Below, in pieces: positions 1 through 5,597 of a stretch of DNA of 5,597 nt. The position numbers and the translations under genes were made by a program. The stretch's first letter is position 1; every line of letters begins with the position of its first letter. The DNA lies in assembly GCA_003133425.1 (NCBI GenBank), contig PKXI01000267.1, positions 1 through 5,597 on the forward strand, in the 5' to 3' direction. Source of the stretch: Acidobacteriaceae bacterium (GTDB lineage Bacteria > Acidobacteriota > Terriglobia > Terriglobales > Acidobacteriaceae). Below the pieces are notes generated by a model. It saw only the letters and a program-made list of their open reading frames with translations. It was not told the DNA's origin and did no database searches.

Positions 1-41
1 CCGTGCCGGAGCATTCATCCCTTTAGCTGATCATTTGTGAA

Positions 42-80
42 CTGTGAACCGCAAATCCTCTTTCCATTTGCGGTTCACAG
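42..80 (-). terminator. 15-bp perfect stem-loop at the 3' end of the receptor gene
   Basis: Bases 42-56 (CTGTGAACCGCAAAT) are the exact reverse complement of 66-80, giving a 15-bp stem with a 9-base loop (57-65). On the minus strand the stem begins 4 bases after the TAA stop (87-85) of the receptor gene, where an intrinsic terminator or an mRNA 3'-end stabilising hairpin is expected. The bases that follow on the minus strand (TTCACAAATG) are not a good U-tract, so classical intrinsic termination is uncertain. A tandem TGTGAAC repeat (36-49) overlaps the outer edge of the left arm and could allow a shifted pairing. Read on the plus strand, the hairpin is also not followed by a T run. Confidence 0.6.
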
Positions 81-84
81 GACA

Positions 85-3000
85 TTAGAAATACATCTTT
101 CCCGAGAACTGAACTTGACGGGGACTGTAGGGAGCGCCTCGGGTCGAACCGATTGCGCCGAAGGCTGGGTTTGTGTAGTCACCAGAACTGCCGACTGCTA
201 CCACGCCGTTCCCGCCGAAATTCGGTTGATTGAAGTTCGGATGGTTGGTGATGTTGTAGAACTCCGAGCGGAACGAAATCATGTACCTCTCGTTCAACCT
301 GAAATTCTTGAACACCGAGAAATCAAGGCGATGGAATCCGGGTCCCGGAATCTGATCGCGCTTGAAGCCCAGCGCCGCAGCACCAGTGACCTGAACGCAA
401 TTGAGCGACGAGCCTGCAATCGAGGTGGGAGCAGTTGGCGTTCCGCCCAGGAGGCAGGCTTGCGTAAAGGCAGCGGGGTTTCCGATCCAGAATGGATATT
501 TAACCTGACCGACGATCTTGGTTTTGATGCCGAGCTGCGGGTTTTGGCCGGGAACAAGAATGTCGTTGCAGCCCGGGCCTGAGGATGTGCTGGTATGGCA
601 GCCAAAACCAAGCGGCTGTCCGCCTTGCAACGTCAGGATCCAGTTGGTAGACCAGCCTCCTAAGATCAGGTTGGCAGGGCCACCGTGGTTCATGAACATC
701 TTATCTTTCCCGAAAGGCAATTGGTATCCGCCGCTGAAGTGAACGACCTGGCGAAGATCGAAGTCGGACAAAGAGTAGTCAAATTTTGGACCCAGACCCG
801 GGATAGCAACAGCCCGGAGCGCGTCGGCGTTGGTACCGTTCAGCAGGTCGCCGGCATTCGACATCGCCTTTGACCAGGTGTAGGTGAGCAGGAAGGTCAG
901 GCCATTCGCATATTGTTGCTGAAGGGTGGTTTGCAAGCCGTGATACGAACTGGTGCCGATGTTCGCATGGTAGCTTCCGCCGCCGAAATCCGGGAATGGG
1001 TAACAGCTTTGCTTCCCAGGAGTAATTCCTCCGGAGAAGGCTCCGTAGGGGCATCCGGCGCCGGTAGTGATACCGGCAGGCAGAAGTTGGGTCACGTTGT
1101 GGTAGCCCATGCCGTGCTGCAGGTTGGTGTCATGTGAGTACACATACGCTGCCGTCAACGCCAACGTAGGCGTGACTGAGTATTGGAAGGAAAGGTTTAC
1201 GCCGTAGGCGGCCGGCGTCTGGAAGTTGAACTGCAGACCCTGCAACCCGACGCCCTTGGCATTGACCACCTTTGGGTCGAACTGGATGCAGGAGAAGCCG
1301 GTCTCGATCACCGCGGTTCCGCCTGGACCAGCGGTGGAACAGCCGGAAAATGCAGTGTTGTAACTCACCGGCGCAACCTGCGAAACAATACCCGAATGCG
1401 GGTCGGAGGGATTTGCATTCACGCCGTATCCGAAGTTGAACACGAAAGGATAGTTCTCGCCGATGTTCGGTCCGTATCCCTGATTCTCAAATGAGTTGTA
1501 GAACATGCCAAAGCCTCCACGCCCTACCAGCTTGCGAGAGACCTGGTAACTAAAGCCAAGGCGAGGAGAAAAATTGGTTTTTTGCGTCTGCAGGAGTCCT
1601 TGTCCGTACTTGTCAGTCATGTCCAGGGTGATGCCATCCGCGGCGAGTAGATCAACCATGCCATAGCACCCGGTTCCGGAACAGGTGGAGTTTGTCGATA
1701 GCGTTCGATTGTCTTTGCCGGTGGCCGGAACGATGAACGTTGGATTGCCAAGCCCATACGCAGGCAACGCTGTGGGTACGAAGTTTGCCTGCCCCCCGTT
1801 TGTTTCATTGATCGGGCCGAAGTAATCCCAGCGGACGCCGAGATTCAACGTCAACTTCGAGGTCATCTTCCAATCGTCCTCGAAGTAGAGAGCAAGATAC
1901 TTCTTCGCATCGTAGGTCTTATTGATGTTGGAGGCTGTGACGCTCTGCGAGCCACCGGAATAGCTGTAGCCATTGGGATTCGGGTTTCCCGCGATCGTAG
2001 CAGGCGCGGCGATGGGAGTCAGCAGGAACTGGGCCAGGCCGCCTGTCGTGGCCCCCTTGTTCGGAATATCCGTATACGTGCCGCTGTACTGGAAATACCC
2101 ATGCGAAGCCACAGGCTGCAACGTCGAGAACTTCGCGTTCTGGAACTCGAGGCCGATCTTGAAGCTGTGCTTGCCGTAAACCCGGGTGAAATCGTCAGAG
2201 ACCTGGATAGTGGCAGTGGCTTCGTCCGAGGGCAGGTATTCGTTGCTGCCCAGAGTTTGCAAGTTTGTAATCACGATGCCGGGTAGGCCGCCGTTTTCGG
2301 TAAACTGGGGAATTCCCTGGATTCCGTATTGCGCAGGAATGCCCATCTGAGTGGCAACCGGTCCGAAGCGCGTGGTGTGAAGATGAGCAAAGCCGGCACG
2401 CGCCTGGTTCACGACGTTGGGGCTGAAGATGTGCGTATACGCCGCCACCATCTGGGCCGATTTCGCGCTCTGGACGCCCTGCTGGAAGGCGCCTCCATCG
2501 GCTGCGCCCGTAAACGGTCCCGGAATGAACTGAGGATCGTCAGAGTAGCTAAAGCGCCCGAAGATCTGGTTGGCATCGTTTGGGTTGAAGTCTTCGCGCG
2601 TATCGAATTGATTGGCGTGCTCAAACAGCGCCGGGCTCACCTGGTATACGCTGAGGCCCGAATTCGGCGAGGGATAAAGATTCATAAGCTTCACAGCATT
2701 TGGATCGATGCGGGCGGCCGGAAGCATATTGAGATCCGAGCAAGCAGCCTGGGTAAAGCTCAGGGTTCCCGGACCGCACTTGCTGCTGAACGGATCGCGC
2801 ACATAACCGTCGGATCCGGAGTTGTTCGTCAAGCCAGATACGGGATCGACCGCTCCGTTGGCGACGAATCGGGTCGTGCCCGGATCAAGGATCGTGCCGT
2901 TTTGAATGCTCCTATTTAGGATGTCAGGTCGAGTGACGGCCGTGTTGTTCGCACCTAATTGCTGTGTGAGGATATCCTGCAGGTTTGTGAAGCCGCTGCT

Positions 3001-4020
3001 GCGCTCAGCGGCCGTCGGCACCTGGGGGTTGAGCGAGGTTCCCTGCACGCGGCGCGTGCCCTGATAGTCGCCGAAGAAGAAGATTTTATTTCTGAAGATC
3101 GGGCCGCCGGCGGTTGCTCCGAACTGGTTGAGACGAAGTTCGCCCTTGTGCGGGGTCGGGGAGTTGTCCTCAAACCAATCGGCCGCATCCAGTTTGTCAT
3201 TGCGGAAGAACTCCCACGCGTCACCATGGAACTGATTGGTGCCGGATTTGACGGTGGCATTCATGACCGCGCCTGCTGCCCGGCCGAGCTGGGCACTGTA
3301 GTCGCTGGTCTGCACCTTGAATTCCTGAATTGCATCCGGCGGCGGAAGAATCACGTAGTTAGTCCCGTTGAGGAAGTCTACGTTGTCGGAGTTATTGTCG
3401 ATGCCGTCTAGCAGGTAGTTGTTCTGCGCGGGCCGCTCGCCATTGGCAGAGAAGGCGCCGGACGCCGCGTTGCCGCGCGTGTCTGCCTGCGGGGTCTGCA
3501 TGCCTGCGCCAAGCTGCGCCAGGAACGTGAAATTGCGCCCGTTGAGAGGAAGGTCATTTACCTGCTGCCTCCCAATCACCTGGCCCGTCGAAGCTTCCTC
3601 GGTTTGCAGCAAGGGAGGGGCCTCAGTCACTTGCACTGTCTCTGAAGCCGTGCCCGGTTTCAGCACTACGTTTACTTGCAGCGCCTGCGCAACCTGAACC
3701 GTCAGGTTTGTCTGCGTTGTCTTTGCAAAACCGGTGGCGGTCACAGTGATGGTGTAGTGACCAATTCTGACCGGCGAAAAGACATATTCGCCAGTGGAAT
3801 TGGTTGTGATTTGACGAGTAATGCCCTGGTCAGTATTTAAGAGGACCACTTTCGCGCTGGGAACAACCGCGCCAGTGGTGTCTTGAACCGTTCCAGAGAT
3901 TGATCCTTCGTCCACCTGACCGAATGCATACCGGCTTGGGAGCGAAAGGAAGCATGCGCATGCGAGGATCAGGCAGCCAAACTGCCTCATCCATTTGAAG
4001 GTTTTGCGATCAAGGCCCAT
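85..4020 (-). CDS. Oar-like TonB-dependent outer-membrane receptor with N-terminal carboxypeptidase-regulatory-like domain
   Basis: Predicted outer-membrane beta-barrel transporter of 1311 residues, energised by TonB from the inner membrane; its substrate cannot be read from the sequence. In order, numbering from the 4020 start: a signal peptide (basic RKTFKWMR at 5-12, hydrophobic 14-27, cleavage probably near AFG|Q at 34/35); a carboxypeptidase-regulatory-like beta-sandwich at about 38-121; a TonB-box-like ETVQVTE at 127-133; a plug with LPLNGRNF (157-164), NNYLLDGIDNN (200-210) and SGTNQFHGDAWEFFRND (259-275); the typical GGPIFRNKIFFFGDYQGTR (305-323); then the barrel, ending in SPRQVQFSGKMYF with the terminal Phe expected for Bam-dependent insertion. 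All of these are usual for the long receptors of Acidobacteriota, and the length is normal for them. The frame is open upstream to an ATG at 4056, but only the ATG at 4020 has a good ribosome binding site (GGAGG, 8-base spacing). The mature part holds exactly twelve cysteines in six close pairs. No frameshift or truncation is seen. The family call is strong; the substrate is unknown. Confidence 0.95.
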   Translation of the reverse strand: MGLDRKTFKWMRQFGCLILACACFLSLPSRYAFGQVDEGSISGTVQDTTGAVVPSAKVVLLNTDQGITRQITTNSTGEYVFSPVRIGHYTITVTATGFAKTTQTNLTVQVAQALQVNVVLKPGTASETVQVTEAPPLLQTEEASTGQVIGRQQVNDLPLNGRNFTFLAQLGAGMQTPQADTRGNAASGAFSANGERPAQNNYLLDGIDNNSDNVDFLNGTNYVILPPPDAIQEFKVQTSDYSAQLGRAAGAVMNATVKSGTNQFHGDAWEFFRNDKLDAADWFEDNSPTPHKGELRLNQFGATAGGPIFRNKIFFFGDYQGTRRVQGTSLNPQVPTAAERSSGFTNLQDILTQQLGANNTAVTRPDILNRSIQNGTILDPGTTRFVANGAVDPVSGLTNNSGSDGYVRDPFSSKCGPGTLSFTQAACSDLNMLPAARIDPNAVKLMNLYPSPNSGLSVYQVSPALFEHANQFDTREDFNPNDANQIFGRFSYSDDPQFIPGPFTGAADGGAFQQGVQSAKSAQMVAAYTHIFSPNVVNQARAGFAHLHTTRFGPVATQMGIPAQYGIQGIPQFTENGGLPGIVITNLQTLGSNEYLPSDEATATIQVSDDFTRVYGKHSFKIGLEFQNAKFSTLQPVASHGYFQYSGTYTDIPNKGATTGGLAQFLLTPIAAPATIAGNPNPNGYSYSGGSQSVTASNINKTYDAKKYLALYFEDDWKMTSKLTLNLGVRWDYFGPINETNGGQANFVPTALPAYGLGNPTFIVPATGKDNRTLSTNSTCSGTGCYGMVDLLAADGITLDMTDKYGQGLLQTQKTNFSPRLGFSYQVSRKLVGRGGFGMFYNSFENQGYGPNIGENYPFVFNFGYGVNANPSDPHSGIVSQVAPVSYNTAFSGCSTAGPGGTAVIETGFSCIQFDPKVVNAKGVGLQGLQFNFQTPAAYGVNLSFQYSVTPTLALTAAYVYSHDTNLQHGMGYHNVTQLLPAGITTGAGCPYGAFSGGITPGKQSCYPFPDFGGGSYHANIGTSSYHGLQTTLQQQYANGLTFLLTYTWSKAMSNAGDLLNGTNADALRAVAIPGLGPKFDYSLSDFDLRQVVHFSGGYQLPFGKDKMFMNHGGPANLILGGWSTNWILTLQGGQPLGFGCHTSTSSGPGCNDILVPGQNPQLGIKTKIVGQVKYPFWIGNPAAFTQACLLGGTPTAPTSIAGSSLNCVQVTGAAALGFKRDQIPGPGFHRLDFSVFKNFRLNERYMISFRSEFYNITNHPNFNQPNFGGNGVVAVGSSGDYTNPAFGAIGSTRGAPYSPRQVQFSGKMYF
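3971..3987 (-). repeat. Hairpin inside the signal-peptide coding region, near-copy of the leader hairpin
   Basis: AGGCAG (3971-3976) and CTGCCT (3982-3987) are exact reverse complements around a 5-base CCAAA loop. The element lies at codons 12-17 of the receptor gene (residues RQFGCL). Its plus-strand sequence shares the 11-mer AGGCAGCCAAA with the leader hairpin at 4169-4186, and the right arms also match after one inserted C. CTGCCTCAT (3982-3990) is the reverse complement of ATGAGGCAG (4167-4175), so the two copies could pair with each other in the mRNA. The pattern is visible directly; any function is inferred. Confidence 0.5.
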
Positions 4021-4028
4021 CCGAATAT

Positions 4029-4033
4029 CCTCC
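4029..4033 (-). promoter_or_regulatory. Shine-Dalgarno site that decides the receptor start
   Basis: Minus-strand GGAGG lies 8 bases upstream of the ATG at 4020-4018, an almost ideal match and spacing. The two upstream in-frame ATGs (4056 and 4041) have only weak purine stretches before them (AAAGAA and GAAAGA). Starting at 4020 also gives a compact, normal signal peptide instead of a 12-residue charged extension. Confidence 0.8.
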
Positions 4034-4168
4034 GTGTTCATACAGTGATCTTTCATCGTTGATTCTTTGCAATCTCGGTTCTGGCGGTTTGCGTTTGGGT
4101 GAGATAACTGTCCAGCGACCTACTGGACTCGTCGTGGGCTAGCGGGAACTGAAAGCCTTTACAAAAAT

Positions 4169-4186
4169 GAGGCAGCCAAATGCCTC
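4169..4186 (-). promoter_or_regulatory. Leader hairpin in the predicted 5' UTR of the receptor gene
   Basis: GAGGCA (4169-4174) and TGCCTC (4181-4186) form a perfect 6-bp stem with a 6-base loop. On the minus strand the stem is followed directly by ATTTTTG, so it resembles a small attenuator or terminator placed about 150 bases before the receptor start codon. If the predicted promoter at 4232-4203 is used, the hairpin lies within the first 30 bases of the transcript and could instead protect the 5' end. The stem is short and the T run is only five, so termination would be weak. The similar hairpin at 3971-3987 makes pairing between leader and coding region possible. Confidence 0.4.
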
Positions 4187-4195
4187 TACAGAAAG

Positions 4196-4227
4196 ATGAG
4201 CTACGCTATCAGCTTCATATTTTTTTT
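4196..4227 (+). promoter_or_regulatory. Imperfect palindrome plus T8 run: operator over the receptor promoter, or plus-strand terminator
   Basis: ATGAGCT (4196-4202) pairs with AGCTTCAT (4211-4218) through seven base pairs with one bulged T at 4215, around an 8-base loop. After one A comes a run of eight Ts (4220-4227). Read on the plus strand this is a recognisable intrinsic-terminator shape, although no plus-strand gene precedes it; it could end antisense or small-RNA transcription. Read as DNA, the palindrome covers the predicted -10 element of the minus-strand receptor promoter, as a repressor operator would. The sequence alone does not separate the two readings. Confidence 0.35.
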
Positions 4228-4232
4228 GTCAA
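4203..4232 (-). promoter_or_regulatory. Candidate sigma-70 promoter for the receptor gene
   Basis: The minus strand carries a perfect -35 hexamer TTGACA (4232-4227). Eighteen bases further on lies a weak -10, TAGCGT (4208-4203, three of six consensus positions). The spacer starts with an A-rich run. The predicted transcript would start near 4196, leaving a leader of about 175 bases before the start codon at 4020. The -35 is convincing, the -10 is not. Confidence 0.4.
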
Positions 4233-4525
4233 CCAAAATTATTGGATTCCCCTGGGAGCCTGTGATTGACCTTATCCGTTTGGAGTCAGTGGGCTATCGA
4301 AGGGTTCCATCCTCGATGCTGATGGGAGGACGGGAAATGCGAGGCGGAGCGGTATCCATCCGATGTAACAAACAATCAGTAGGCCTTTGGGGTTCCAAAT
4401 CTGGCGCCGGACCGGGCGGATTCCACCCCGCACGGAGCTGCACGTCTCGATCGCGGCGCTCCAATTCCGAGCAATTTAGACAAAAATATCTGGCATTCAC
4501 CCAGTGGCCGGGTTGAATACTTGCA
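4233..4525. other. Intergenic stretch with no recognised gene or site
   Basis: This is the centre of the divergent intergenic region. Open frames cross it on both strands (4196-4516 plus, 4635-4294 minus), but their translations are rich in Arg, Gly, Pro and Ser, show no family motif, and have no convincing ribosome binding site. The minus-strand one also overlaps the start of the plus-strand gene. No repeat, strong hairpin or RNA gene was recognised here. It may hold binding sites for regulators that cannot be identified by eye. Confidence 0.5.
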
Positions 4526-4554
4526 TTGATAAGACATGGTGCTGCCACTATAAT
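4526..4554 (+). promoter_or_regulatory. Near-consensus sigma-70 promoter for the AlkP-like gene
   Basis: TTGATA (4526-4531, five of six) is followed after exactly 17 bases by a perfect TATAAT (4549-4554). Transcription would start near 4561, giving a leader of about 65 bases before the ATG at 4627. The near-ideal match suggests substantial basal expression in a housekeeping-sigma-factor manner. Confidence 0.75.
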
Positions 4555-4615
4555 TCGCGCAGGCTTGGCCTGAAATCCAGGAACATACCCGAACTCGCCG
4601 TGAGATCTACCATGC

Positions 4616-4620
4616 GAGGT
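4616..4620 (+). promoter_or_regulatory. Ribosome binding site of the AlkP-like gene
   Basis: GAGGT lies 6 bases (7 from GAGG) before the ATG at 4627. An in-frame TAG at 4621-4623 rules out any longer product, and no in-frame ATG, GTG or TTG occurs between 4627 and the signal-peptide core, so this site fixes the start. A weak 5-bp match, CTCGC (4594-4598) with GCGAG (4614-4618), could partly cover it. Confidence 0.7.
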
Positions 4621-4626
4621 TAGCTT

Positions 4627-5597
4627 ATGGAGCACGAAATCTGCCCGGGCGCTGAGATTGGCTCCGAGTTCGTTGTCGATCCGGGGTCACTTGTTGATCC
4701 TTCCAAGCGAAGGTTCCTGCATGCGGCCGGAATGCTGATGGCCGGCCTGCTGGTTCCGGGGGCACGCGCGGACCAGAAAGCGCGCAATTTAGCGGGGTCA
4801 GGGCACAAGGTCGTTGTGGTCGTTCTTGGCGGCGTGCGCCGCGAAGAGACTTTTTCGTCTGAGGGCATGGTGAACATTCCGCACCTGTCGGCAGACCTGC
4901 TTCCCCGGTCGCTGTTTTATAGCCATGCACGCAACGAAGGTGTGACAGCGCACTTCAACGCGATCTCCAGCATTCTCACCGGCAATTGGCAACATGTGGA
5001 CGACTGGGGGAAGATTGCTCCGACTACTCCAACGTTATTTGAGCAATTCCGCAAAGGACTCGGCGTCGATCGAAGCGACACCTGGGTTGTAGCCAGCAAT
5101 AAGGCGCTAACCAGCCTGATAGGCGCCAGCTCGGATTCAAGTTATGGACCGGCGTATGGCGCCAACGTCGTGTTTCCCAAGCAACTGATGCTCATGGCTG
5201 TTGTGGATGCTCTTCGCAATGGACGGACCGCAAACATGGCGGACCGGAATAAGGTTGAGGCTGAACTTGAAAGCGCCATGGAAGGAAGCAACTACGAGGG
5301 GTTAGGCTGGAACGTGTTCGACGCCTCCAATCAGCTCGATCCGCGCGTACGGGGCACCATTCAAAACGCGATCGCCGAGTTTGTGCACAGTGGCGGCCCG
5401 ACCTCAGGAGACGAACTCACGTTCTTCATGACGCGCGAAATCATGCGCAAGTTTGCACCTCAAGTGCTGGTCGTCGCATTCTCCGACGTGGAAGCAGCGC
5501 ACTTTGGTTCTTATGCTCTGCACATTTCGGGCATCAAGACTGCCGATCGCCTTATCTACCAACTGTGGCAGGAGATCGAGGCCAATCCCGACTACCG
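4627..5597 (+). CDS. Secreted (Tat) alkaline-phosphatase/sulfatase-superfamily-like protein, 3' partial
   Basis: The first 323 codons are present; the C-terminal part lies beyond the window. A 25-residue acidic n-region precedes a Tat-type signal SKRRFL (26-31, a KR variant of the twin-arginine motif), a hydrophobic core (33-43) and a probable cleavage site ARA|D (48/49), so the protein is likely exported folded to the periplasm or outside. The mature part opens with a hydrophobic strand KVVVVVLGGVRREE (61-74), then NIPHL (83-87), an SSILTG strand (114-119), PTTPTLFEQF (132-141) and FSDVEAAHFGSY (285-296), the order and spacing of the alkaline phosphatase superfamily (sulfatases, phosphodiesterases, phosphomutases). 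D287 and H292 fit a metal site of that fold. The usual first metal-binding Asp after the opening strand is Gly (G68 or G69), and the canonical Cys/Ser/Thr nucleophile position before the LTG strand aligns to His109, with Thr107 nearby. It may be a divergent or inactive member. The superfamily call is fairly safe; reaction and substrate are unknown. Confidence 0.72.
   Translation, partial: MEHEICPGAEIGSEFVVDPGSLVDPSKRRFLHAAGMLMAGLLVPGARADQKARNLAGSGHKVVVVVLGGVRREETFSSEGMVNIPHLSADLLPRSLFYSHARNEGVTAHFNAISSILTGNWQHVDDWGKIAPTTPTLFEQFRKGLGVDRSDTWVVASNKALTSLIGASSDSSYGPAYGANVVFPKQLMLMAVVDALRNGRTANMADRNKVEAELESAMEGSNYEGLGWNVFDASNQLDPRVRGTIQNAIAEFVHSGGPTSGDELTFFMTREIMRKFAPQVLVVAFSDVEAAHFGSYALHISGIKTADRLIYQLWQEIEANPDY

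Noticed and set aside
37..582. Open plus-strand frame of 181 codons at the 3' end of the receptor gene
   Set aside because: It lies antisense to the well-supported receptor, has no recognisable domain, and its translation looks like a shadow of the opposite-strand codons.
597..606. Third copy of GGCAGCCAAA inside the receptor gene
   Set aside because: It is a 10-base match without a hairpin partner, explained by the residues FGC being encoded with the same codons.
2329..2919. Open plus-strand frame of 196 codons inside the receptor region
   Set aside because: It is antisense to the receptor barrel, Arg/Ala/Gly-rich, without a family motif; it is explained by the GC-biased third positions of the real gene.
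3952..3990. Possible lipoprotein signal in the receptor (several Cys in the hydrophobic core)
   Set aside because: The residues before the cysteines do not fit a lipobox well (Leu at -2 for LAC, Cys at -2 for the next), and a normal cleavage site near AFG|Q is more plausible.
4196..4516. Intergenic plus-strand frame of 106 codons with a hydrophobic start
   Set aside because: There is no ribosome binding site, the tail is low-complexity Arg/Ser/Gly, and the start falls inside the candidate promoter palindrome.
4612..4623. Three-codon upstream reading frame (ATG CGA GGT TAG) before the AlkP-like gene
   Set aside because: It is too short to suggest leader-peptide control and its ATG overlaps the edge of the ribosome binding site; probably chance.
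4294..4635. Intergenic minus-strand frame of 113 codons
   Set aside because: It overlaps the start of the plus-strand gene and its promoter, and shows no recognisable domain.

Overview
The window is most consistent with a member of the Acidobacteriota. The main clue is a very long, Oar-like TonB-dependent receptor with an N-terminal carboxypeptidase-regulatory-like domain, a type strongly expanded in that phylum. It faces a Tat-exported alkaline-phosphatase/sulfatase-superfamily-like protein. This assignment rests on protein style alone, without a database search.

Layout: bases 1-84 hold the 3' end of the minus-strand unit, with a perfect 15-bp stem-loop starting 4 bases past the stop codon. 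Bases 85-4020 (minus strand) are one intact outer-membrane receptor gene. A strong GGAGG ribosome binding site places its start at 4020 rather than at the longest-frame ATG at 4056. Bases 4021-4626 separate the two divergent genes. This region holds a candidate minus-strand promoter (TTGACA at 4232-4227), an imperfect palindrome over that promoter, a leader hairpin that is near-identical to a hairpin at the start of the receptor coding sequence, and a near-consensus plus-strand promoter (TTGATA, 17 bases, TATAAT). Bases 4233-4525 show nothing convincing. Bases 4627-5597 (plus strand) are the first 323 codons of a secreted AlkP-superfamily-like protein that runs off the window edge.

The two genes are transcribed divergently. 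One product is an outer-membrane transporter and the other an exported hydrolase-like protein, so a shared nutrient-scavenging role is conceivable. Nothing in the sequence identifies a substrate or proves a link.

No mobile element, CRISPR array, tRNA or rRNA was seen. No clearly new system is evident. The points most worth a second look are the degenerate-looking active-site motifs of the plus-strand protein, the leader/coding hairpin pair, and the six closely spaced cysteine pairs of the receptor.
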